Assembly: GCA_029056365.1 (NCBI GenBank)
Contig: JAIDBM010000066.1
Coordinates: 1-11,240, forward strand
Direction of reading: 5' to 3'
Source: Muribaculaceae bacterium
GTDB lineage: Bacteria > Bacteroidota > Bacteroidia > Bacteroidales > Muribaculaceae
Length of the DNA: 11,240 nucleotides
Positions 1 through 5,178 of the stretch are shown piece by piece. Under the pieces are notes generated by a model. The model saw nothing but the letters and a program-made list of their open reading frames with translations. It was not told where the DNA came from and searched no databases. How positions within the stretch are numbered: position 1 is the first letter of the stretch; each line of letters begins with the position of its first letter. The position numbers and the translations under genes were made by a program.

Positions 1-78
1 GGCCGCTCAACCTAATACCCTTGCTTCTTTCGGGACCTGGGGGATTCAAAGGGAGCTTGCCGCGTAGGACTTACCCGT
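1..78 (-). ncRNA. ffs: Signal recognition particle RNA (4.5S-type), partial, 3' part beyond the left edge
   Basis: This is the RNA scaffold of the signal recognition particle. It binds Ffh and targets nascent membrane and secreted proteins to the translocon. Read on the minus strand, positions 40-31 give CCAGGTCCCG and positions 27-18 give GAAGCAAGGG. These are the conserved domain IV sequences (compare CAGGUCC and GAAGCA in the E. coli molecule). A run of Cs before CAGG can pair with the GGG after GAAGCA, forming the helix that encloses the Ffh-binding loops. Further out, AAGCTC (58-53) can pair with GAGC (8-5), and CCT with AGG, extending the helix. The 5' end near 76-80 is inferred from the promoter box at 82-89. 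The 3' strand is cut by the window. This is a small-type SRP RNA with no sign of an Alu domain in what is visible. Confidence 0.88.
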
Positions 79-81
79 GTG

Positions 82-112
82 CAAAGTTACGATAAAAAAT
101 CGTAACCGCAAT
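82..112 (-). promoter_or_regulatory. Promoter of the SRP RNA gene
   Basis: On the minus strand, positions 89-82 read TAACTTTG, a perfect match to the Bacteroidota -7 element TAnnTTTG. A 19-base spacer separates it from ATTG (112-109), three of four bases of the -33 element TTTG. The predicted start, a few bases downstream, falls where the SRP RNA homology begins. Confidence 0.7.
86..106 (-). terminator. Hairpin after butyrate kinase, possible terminator
   Basis: An 8-base perfect inverted repeat, GTTACGAT (86-93) and ATCGTAAC (99-106), encloses a 5-base A loop (T on the minus strand). It starts 22 bases past the butyrate kinase stop and is followed on the minus strand only by a short TTT. 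As a terminator it is weak. It also lies inside the promoter of the SRP RNA gene, so it could instead be an operator-like palindrome. Confidence 0.35.
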
Positions 113-127
113 ATTATTTAATATTCC

Positions 128-1210
128 TTAACGCTCCACGCAGAGGTGTTCGGGGCGATAGTACATAATCGGAAGAGTGCCGTCGAGGGCGCCGAAGGCG
201 TTCGATGCCAGCGAACCCATTTCGTCTTCTCCGGGCATAAGCACAATGCGTCCAATCCATTCTATCCACTCGCGCAGCAAATCCACAAAATATTTGCTGT
301 GGGCTATGCCGCCGGTGAGAATAATGGCATCGATGTTGCCTTTCAGGGCCACGGCACGTGCACCCACTTCTTTGGCCACGCCGTAAGCCATGGCTTCTAC
401 CACGCGTTTGTAGGGTTCCTCGCCGTTCATGGCGCGGGCCGTGATTTCTTTCATGTCGGTGATGCCGAGATGAGCTGCAAGGCCACCGCGTCCGTTAAGC
501 AGTTTCTTGAGCTCGCGCTGGGTGTATTTGCCGCTGAAGCACAGGTCTACCAGCTGGTCGGCGGGCACGGTTCCGGCGCGTTCGGGGCTGAAGGGGCCGT
601 CGCCGTTGAGGGCGTTGTTCACATCAATCACCTTGCCGTGGCGGTGGGCGCCTACCGAAATGCCTCCGCCGAGATGCACTACTATAAGGTTGAGGTCGTT
701 GTAGGGAATACCGTTTTCGCGGGCATACTTGCGGGCCACGGCTTTCTGGTTGAGAGCGTGGAAAATGCTTATGCGTTCGATTTCAGGAATTCCGCTCAGA
801 CGGGCTTCGGGCATGAATTCGTCCACCACCTCAGGGTCGGCTATGAATGCAGGGCAACCGATTTCCTTTGCCAGCTTGTCGGCTATGAGGGCGCCGAGGT
901 TGCAGGCATGTTCCATGTGGGCATGAGTAAGGTCGTGCATCAGGGTATCGTCTACGGCGTATACTCCGCCCGGGGTAGGCTGGAGCAGGCCGCCACGGGC
1001 CATGATTGCGTCGAACTCCATAGGTATGCCGGCTTTTGCAAGCATACGGCGCACAGTATCCTCGCGATAGGCAAGCTGTTCGTTTATGTGGGAGAAAACC
1101 GCGATTTCGGCGGGCGAGTGGTGTTCGGTGTCCACCCATGTCTGCACTCCGTCGGTATATACGGCCACTTTGGTGGATGTGCTGCCGGGGTTTATAATCA
1201 GTACTTTCAT
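128..1210 (-). CDS. buk: Butyrate kinase
   Basis: A cytoplasmic acetokinase-family enzyme (EC 2.7.2.7) that transfers the phosphate of butyryl-phosphate to ADP, giving butyrate and ATP. Some family members prefer branched-chain acyl phosphates. The 360-residue length is normal for butyrate kinase and shorter than acetate kinase. Visible family motifs are the N-terminal NPGSTSTK (residues 7-14), ARGGLLQPTPGGVYAV (71-86), the central nucleotide-fold strand VVHLGGGISVGAH (177-189), NGDGPFSPERAGTVP (202-216) and ILTGGIAHS (297-305). The ATG at 1210 puts the conserved KVLIINPGS strand at the extreme N-terminus, as is usual. It lies 43 bases downstream of the phosphate butyryltransferase gene on the same strand with no promoter seen between them, so it is probably the second gene of that operon. 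Actual acyl specificity cannot be read from the sequence. Confidence 0.95.
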   Translation of the reverse strand: MKVLIINPGSTSTKVAVYTDGVQTWVDTEHHSPAEIAVFSHINEQLAYREDTVRRMLAKAGIPMEFDAIMARGGLLQPTPGGVYAVDDTLMHDLTHAHMEHACNLGALIADKLAKEIGCPAFIADPEVVDEFMPEARLSGIPEIERISIFHALNQKAVARKYARENGIPYNDLNLIVVHLGGGISVGAHRHGKVIDVNNALNGDGPFSPERAGTVPADQLVDLCFSGKYTQRELKKLLNGRGGLAAHLGITDMKEITARAMNGEEPYKRVVEAMAYGVAKEVGARAVALKGNIDAIILTGGIAHSKYFVDLLREWIEWIGRIVLMPGEDEMGSLASNAFGALDGTLPIMYYRPEHLCVER

Positions 1211-1253
1211 ATTTCAGGGGAGGGATTTAGTATAGTTCATTGAAAGCTGCAGC

Positions 1254-2183
1254 CTAAAGCAGGCAGGCCAGCGCCAGAGAGTAGAGTTTGCTGATGTCGT
1301 GGTCGGCACGCGAGGGAATCACAACCGGAGCTGTGGTGCCGCACAGTACGCCTGCCATGGGGGCATCACAGAAGAACGACACCGTTTTGTAGAATGTGTT
1401 CGCTGCCGTAAGAATCGGGAAAATGAGCACATCGGCCTTGCCGGCCACCGGCGAGTCGATGCCTTTGATTTCAGCGCTGTGGAGGTCGCAGGCGGTTTTC
1501 ACATCCATGGGGCCGCCTACAACGCATTCGCCGAATTTGCCTTCTTCGGCTTCCTTTATTATTTCGGCATATGAGAGGGTGTATTCGAATTTCGGGTTCA
1601 CCTTTTCGGTGAAATGTATCAGCGCCACGCGCGGACACGGATTACCCAGTGCATGCTCGGTGTCGATGGTGTATTTGAGCATGGCCCTCAGCTGGTTGGC
1701 GTCGGGCGCCGGAATCACGGCCGCATCGGTGAAGAGGAGCATCTTCGGGTAGGCCGGAACCTTGGTGAGCGTGATGTGGCTGAGCACCTGTCCGGGGGGC
1801 AGCAGCCCGTGTTCTTTATTGAGTACAGGACGGAGCAGACGGTCGGTGTTTATGCCGCCTTTCATGAGCACATCGCCACGGCCCTCGCGAATCAGGCGCA
1901 CGCCTAACACGGCGGCGGCATCGATGTCGTCGGCCACGAACACTTCCACTCCCGGATGGCGGTCGGCCAGTTCCTGTGCAATGGCGGCTTTGTCGGCTTC
2001 GACTGTAAGAAGAAATTCCGCGCTGCCGTCGGCCGCGCACTGTTCAACTACCGCACGGGTAGGCTCATCGGTGGGACATACCACCACTACACGCCGTTTG
2101 GGTGTCATGGCTTTGAAACGCGCAATAAGGTCGTCGAAGCTTTTCAGCTCTTCGGTTGCGGCGGGGAGAGTGTTTTTGTTCAT
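1254..2183 (-). CDS. ptb: Phosphate butyryltransferase
   Basis: A cytoplasmic phosphotransacylase (EC 2.3.1.19) of the phosphate acetyl/butaryl transferase family. It exchanges the CoA of butyryl-CoA for phosphate, making the substrate of the kinase encoded next. The protein is 309 residues, the usual length for the butyryl type. Recognisable segments are DVLMKGGINTD (104-114), SHIT (135-138), VGGPMD (222-227), the C-terminal ADVLIFPILTAANTFYK (250-266) and PVVIPSRAD (286-294). The ATG at 2183 fits the family N-terminus and lies about 95 bases from the predicted transcription start. Being first in a two-gene operon with butyrate kinase gives the complete acyl-CoA to acid plus ATP module. In Bacteroidales this pair may work on isobutyryl-, isovaleryl- or 2-methylbutyryl-CoA from amino acids rather than on butyryl-CoA. 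That is inference, since no upstream pathway gene lies in the window. Confidence 0.95.
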   Translation of the reverse strand: MNKNTLPAATEELKSFDDLIARFKAMTPKRRVVVVCPTDEPTRAVVEQCAADGSAEFLLTVEADKAAIAQELADRHPGVEVFVADDIDAAAVLGVRLIREGRGDVLMKGGINTDRLLRPVLNKEHGLLPPGQVLSHITLTKVPAYPKMLLFTDAAVIPAPDANQLRAMLKYTIDTEHALGNPCPRVALIHFTEKVNPKFEYTLSYAEIIKEAEEGKFGECVVGGPMDVKTACDLHSAEIKGIDSPVAGKADVLIFPILTAANTFYKTVSFFCDAPMAGVLCGTTAPVVIPSRADHDISKLYSLALACLL

Positions 2184-2282
2184 GGTAATTGCTTACAGAG
2201 AATTATTAGAGTTGGATCGTATTTTGTTAGTGTTGGATAGAGTGGAAGCACGGCGTTGTCGATTACGCTGGTTTTCCGGGTG

Positions 2283-2314
2283 CAAAGATGGCACAAATTT
2301 CGGTGAATTCCAAA
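2283..2314 (-). promoter_or_regulatory. Promoter of the ptb-buk operon
   Basis: Read on the minus strand, TTTG (2314-2311) is followed after a 20-base spacer by CATCTTTG (2290-2283), seven of eight bases of the Bacteroidota -7 consensus TAnnTTTG. Transcription would start near 2277, leaving a leader of about 95 bases before ptb. Confidence 0.6.
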
Positions 2315-2383
2315 GAAAACCATAAAAAAATACACACTTGAGGCAGAAACGTGCAATCCGTTGAAAAAAAATCTCCATTAAAA

Positions 2384-2415
2384 TTTGCAAGTAACTGAAA
2401 TAATGCTTTACTTTG
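2384..2415 (+). promoter_or_regulatory. Promoter of the Omp28-like gene
   Basis: TTTG (2384-2387), a 20-base spacer, then TTACTTTG (2408-2415), seven of eight bases of TAnnTTTG. Transcription would start near 2421, leaving a leader of about 95 bases. It is divergent from the ptb-buk promoter, with about 70 bases between the two -33 elements. Confidence 0.6.
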
Positions 2416-2434
2416 CAGATGCTGGAGAGTCAAT

Positions 2435-2482
2435 TTGTCGTTAAAATACGATTAACGGAACTAATCAGCTTGTCGTTGAAAT
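2435..2482 (+). repeat. Direct and inverted short repeats in the leader of the Omp28-like gene
   Basis: TTGTCGTTAAAAT (2435-2447) recurs as TTGTCGTTGAAAT (2470-2482), 12 of 13 bases identical with starts 35 bases apart. The first copy overlaps a small inverted repeat, CGTTAA (2439-2444) and TTAACG (2452-2457). Both lie between the predicted transcription start and the start codon, so they could be operator sites or an RNA element, but chance is possible in this AT-rich leader. Confidence 0.4.
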
Positions 2483-2515
2483 TTTTTTACATCATAATAC
2501 ATCAATTTCCTTTCT

Positions 2516-4456
2516 ATGAACAAAACTCTACTTTTCCTGTCCGCTCTGGTTCTTTGCGGAAGCGGCATCCGGGCAGCGGCGCCCGAGCTTGTTTCTTCGG
2601 ATGCTCAGGCCCGTCCGGCCATGGTGCAGGCCAAAGCCGATGAGGCTCCGGGCAAAATAGAATTCCGCTATTATGAGGACAACGAGACCACCGGCCTTGC
2701 TTTCACCAATCTCAGCAACGGCGAGGTATGGGAAGCGGTACAGATGCCCAAGGATGTGGCCGCCACTTATGCCGGCAGCAAGATAACTTCGCTCAACATA
2801 ATCACTCCTACCAACAAACTGGCGAGCAACGTGAATTATGTGCGAAGCATAACTGTATATATATCCACTTCGCGTGGCGGCACACCGGTCTACACCCAGT
2901 CGGCCAATCTCGGCACTGTCACCAACACTCTCGTGAACGTGGCTCTCGACACCCCCTATGAAATAACCGGCGACAACGATGTATGGTTCGGCTACTATTT
3001 CACCCTCAACCGCAATATCGCCAACAACAACTATTATATCGCCACCGACGGCGTGCCCTCCGCGAGCAGCGCCGGCGCCTGGATTAAGGCCAATAACGAG
3101 TGGACCACCTGCAACGAATACGGCAACCTGCTCATCGGTGCTGTGGTGGAAGGCGACAATCTGCCCGGCGACATGGCCACTATTGCAGGCCTTGAACTCG
3201 ACGGTTATGCCGAAAACGGCTCCGACCTCACTTTCGGCGTGAATGTCCGCAACACCGGTGCGAACGAGCTCAACTCGGTGGAACTCGAATACTCGTTCCT
3301 TGGTCAGACAAAGACCGTCCAGCACACATTCACAACTCCTCTGGCATATTATGAAACTGCCGTGGTAGAGCTTTCAATACCGTGCAATGTGGTTTCGTCG
3401 GCCGGTAATATTCTCAAGGTTACAGCCTTGAAAGCCAACGGTGTGGATAACAACAGCACAAAGAATGTGGCTGAAACCAATGTGATATGCTATCCGGCCG
3501 GAGCCGCTGTCAAATACCGTCAGAACGTGCTTATGGAAGAAAGCACCGGCACATGGTGCCCCAACTGTCCGTTGGGTATCGTGTCAATAGAGACGCTGAA
3601 AGAAAAATACACCGATGGTTCTTTCATTCCTGTAGCCGTGCACTATGACGACGACATGCAGACAACCTCTTACAACCAGTACTTTAGCTTGGCGGGCAGC
3701 TCTTTCCCTTATTATATGCTGAACAGAAAAGCCAAAGGCGGTTTCGCGCAGAACAACGAATACAATGTTAGCCGCATCGAGGCTGCATACAACGAGCTTA
3801 CCGCAATGCCGGCCAAGGCGGGTATAAAACTGGATCTCGACTGGACATCCGACAAGCGTACAAGTATACATGCCACAGCTACAAGCGAATTCGCCTTCGA
3901 TATCACCGGAACTTATCGTGTGGCCTTCATTGTGGTGGAAGACGGTGTTGGTCCGTATGATCAGCTTAACAACCTGACAGGCACCCCCGGTTTCGGCATC
4001 TTCTCGACCGGAGGAACTAAAATATCATGGACATTCGACGATGTGGCCCGTTATATCTATGGTGTGTTCGGTATGACCGACAGCTCGATTGTGAATCCGA
4101 CGGGAGAGACTCCGTATACCTACGATATCGACCTGTCGCTCAGCAGCGTTACCGACATCAATAATGCCCGTATCGTGGCTGCGCTTCTCGATGCAAATAC
4201 CCGCGAGGTAGTGAATGCGGTAGAGGTTGCACTCCCCGGCACAAGTGGTGTCGACAATGTGGTTGACGAAGAGTCTGCAGTAAGCATCAGCACCGTAATG
4301 GGTGGCCTGACAGTAAGCGGAGCCGATGTCACCGAGGTGTACACTATCGATGGCCGTCGTGCCGCTACCGCCTACGGCGAAGCATCAATCAGTCTGCCCG
4401 CAGGTCTTTATGTAGTGAAGGCCGACAATGTAGTACGCAAGGTGATTGTGAAATAA
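2516..4456 (+). CDS. Omp28-related secreted protein with thioredoxin-like CxxC motif and C-terminal sorting-like domain
   Basis: A 646-residue exported protein of unknown exact function. Residues 1 to about 21 form a signal peptide (MNKTLLFLSALVLCG then a small-residue cleavage site). An N-terminal beta-rich region runs to about 215. Residues about 217-320 look like an Ig/CARDB-type sandwich (VRNTGANELNSVELEYSF). From about 335, NVLMEESTGTWCPNCPLG matches the start of Omp28-family proteins, which have a thioredoxin-like fold, with cysteines 348 and 351 forming CxxC. The last 58 residues (589-646; VYTIDGRRA, SLPAGLYVVKADNVVRKVIVK in pieces) resemble a type A sorting domain of the type IX secretion system: short beta strands, a G-R turn and a KV.VK end. 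This suggests cell-surface or outer-membrane destination. It is monocistronic, with its own promoter and a strong terminator. Omp28 proteins have been proposed as adhesins, but a redox role through CxxC is equally open. Confidence 0.85.
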   Translation: MNKTLLFLSALVLCGSGIRAAAPELVSSDAQARPAMVQAKADEAPGKIEFRYYEDNETTGLAFTNLSNGEVWEAVQMPKDVAATYAGSKITSLNIITPTNKLASNVNYVRSITVYISTSRGGTPVYTQSANLGTVTNTLVNVALDTPYEITGDNDVWFGYYFTLNRNIANNNYYIATDGVPSASSAGAWIKANNEWTTCNEYGNLLIGAVVEGDNLPGDMATIAGLELDGYAENGSDLTFGVNVRNTGANELNSVELEYSFLGQTKTVQHTFTTPLAYYETAVVELSIPCNVVSSAGNILKVTALKANGVDNNSTKNVAETNVICYPAGAAVKYRQNVLMEESTGTWCPNCPLGIVSIETLKEKYTDGSFIPVAVHYDDDMQTTSYNQYFSLAGSSFPYYMLNRKAKGGFAQNNEYNVSRIEAAYNELTAMPAKAGIKLDLDWTSDKRTSIHATATSEFAFDITGTYRVAFIVVEDGVGPYDQLNNLTGTPGFGIFSTGGTKISWTFDDVARYIYGVFGMTDSSIVNPTGETPYTYDIDLSLSSVTDINNARIVAALLDANTREVVNAVEVALPGTSGVDNVVDEESAVSISTVMGGLTVSGADVTEVYTIDGRRAATAYGEASISLPAGLYVVKADNVVRKVIVK

Positions 4457-4478
4457 ATCATACAAAAATATTTTCCAG

Positions 4479-4510
4479 GAGCCGGGGCCTCGCGCCCCGG
4501 CTCTTGTTAT
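4479..4510 (+). terminator. Rho-independent terminator of the Omp28-like gene
   Basis: A 10-base perfect GC-rich stem, GAGCCGGGGC (4479-4488) and GCCCCGGCTC (4494-4503), has a 5-base loop and is followed by TTGTTAT. It begins 22 bases after the stop codon. The trailing T tract is short, but the stem is very stable. Confidence 0.8.
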
Positions 4511-4590
4511 ATCCGCGAGGCTGAAGGAACGTTGGCGGGAAGTAGCGACGGCGAGAAGTAACGTCGGCGTTGAAGTAACGTCGGCGAGAA

Positions 4591-4743
4591 GTAGCGTCGG
4601 CGCCCTCGCCGACGGTGACCCGGTTTTGTCCTTTCCAGCTTGTTCACGCATATCCGGGGCGTCGTCGCCGCCGGTGTCCCGTTCAGGCCCATGTGCAGCG
4701 TGTTCAAGCGTGGTCCATTCGTCGGCGAGGTCGCCGACGTTAC
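4591..4743. repeat. Palindromic-ended unit, copy A
   Basis: The left end, 4591-4613, and the reverse complement of the right end, 4721-4743, are 23-base inverted repeats that differ at only two positions. Each end is itself a hairpin: CGTCGGCG-CCCT-CGCCGACG (4595-4614) on the left and GTCGGCGA-GG-TCGCCGAC (4721-4738) on the right. About 107 bases of core lie between. The left end begins with GTAG, the tetranucleotide that flanks classical REP hairpins. Confidence 0.8.
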
Positions 4744-4783
4744 ACAGGGCTGCGTCGATGGCGGGAAGTAGCGACGGCGTGAA

Positions 4784-4933
4784 GTAACGTCGGCGCCCTC
4801 GCCGACGGTGGCCCGGTTTGGTCCTTGCCAGGTTGTTCACGCATGTCCGGGGCATCGCCGCCGGTGTCCTGTTCCGGCCCTTGCGCAGCGTGTTCAAGCG
4901 TGGTCCATTCGTCGGCGAGGTCGCCGACGTTAC
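4784..4933. repeat. Palindromic-ended unit, copy B
   Basis: The same unit as copy A, 190-193 bases further right. The inverted ends 4784-4806 and 4911-4933 match at 22 of 23 bases (one C/A difference in the hairpin loop). Hairpin stems are 4788-4795/4800-4807 and 4911-4918/4921-4928. The left end begins with GTAA rather than GTAG. The core is 3 bases shorter than in copy A. Confidence 0.8.
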
Positions 4934-5027
4934 ACAGGACTGCGCCGACGTTACACAGGGCTGTGCCGACGTTACACAGGGCTGCACCGACGTTACACTG
5001 GACTGCGTCGATGCTGCACTGGCATGT
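4923..5027. repeat. 21-base tandem array, about five units
   Basis: Units at 4923-4943, 4944-4964, 4965-4985 and 4986-5006 follow GCCGACGTTACACAGGGCTGC with one to three changes each. A fifth, degenerate unit is at 5007-5027. Copy A carries just one such unit (4733-4753), so the array has expanded only in copy B. Its first half is the reverse complement of the left-side GTAACGTCGGC motif. A 21-base period keeps frame and equals two helical turns. No CRISPR-like spacers separate the units. Confidence 0.85.
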
Positions 5028-5076
5028 TACACAGGCGATGCCACACAGTCGCCTCGCCGCAACTGAGGGGGAAAAT

Positions 5077-5107
5077 TTTGAAAATTCGCGAGGAATCGTT
5101 AAATTTG
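5077..5107 (+). promoter_or_regulatory. Promoter of the GH20-HTCS operon
   Basis: TTTG (5077-5080), a 19-base spacer, then TAAATTTG (5100-5107), a perfect match to TAnnTTTG. Transcription would start near 5113, giving a leader of about 65 bases. This supports the ATG at 5179 as the GH20 start, because an upstream in-frame start would lie before the promoter. The heptamer AGGAATC occurs at 5091-5097 and 5111-5117, exactly 20 bases apart and flanking the -7 element, and may be an operator. Confidence 0.7.
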
Positions 5108-5178
5108 CGGAGGAATCTAAAAATTACTTCGAAACCGTTCGGAAGGCGGGAAAAAGAATAATTTTAGACATAACAGTT

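Larger units (their letters stand above)
4534..5027. repeat. Composite palindromic repeat locus (REP/BIME-like)
   Basis: This fills most of the gene-free region between the Omp28-like terminator and the GH20 promoter. It holds two tandem copies of one arrangement: 4534-4759 and 4760-5012, both opening with GGCGGGAAGTAGCGACGGCG and both reaching CTGCGTCGAT. Positions 4695-4748 are identical to 4885-4938 over 54 bases, and the rest of the cores differ by scattered substitutions and one 3-base indel. The motif GTA(A/G)CG(T/A)CGGCG occurs six times on the plus strand (starting at 4542, 4558, 4575, 4591, 4768 and 4784). Its reverse complement CGCCGACGTTAC, with single-base variants, occurs five times (starting at 4732, 4922, 4943, 4964 and 4985). 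Orientation is ordered, forward at the left of each copy and reverse at the right. GTAG followed by a GC-rich hairpin recalls REP elements mobilised by RAYT transposases. That link is inference. Confidence 0.85.

Noticed and set aside
146..1243. 365-residue plus-strand open frame opposite butyrate kinase
   Set aside because: It is the antisense shadow of a well-recognised kinase. Its protein matches no family I know and is rich in His, Gly and Val, as expected from reverse reading.
2193..2390. 65-residue minus-strand open frame in the divergent intergenic region
   Set aside because: It covers both predicted promoters and has no family resemblance, so a regulatory region explains the stretch better.
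4596..4786. Possible small plus-strand coding sequences in the two repeat cores
   Set aside because: The cores stay open in more than one frame and the 3-base indel keeps frame. However, no ATG start is shared by the copies, and only a minority of the core substitutions are synonymous in any frame I compared, so coding constraint is not convincing.
4385..4987. 200-residue minus-strand open frame across the repeat locus
   Set aside because: It overlaps the 3' end of the Omp28-like gene and its terminator, its protein merely mirrors the DNA repeats, and it resembles no known family. Most changes between the two repeat copies alter the protein in this frame.
4923..5027. CRISPR array
   Set aside because: The 21-base units abut one another without unique spacers, and no cas gene is nearby.
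4825..5178. In-frame upstream extension of the GH20 gene to a TTG codon
   Set aside because: The stretch is repeat DNA lying before the promoter at 5077-5107, and its protein is low-complexity. The ATG at 5179 is followed directly by a clear signal peptide.
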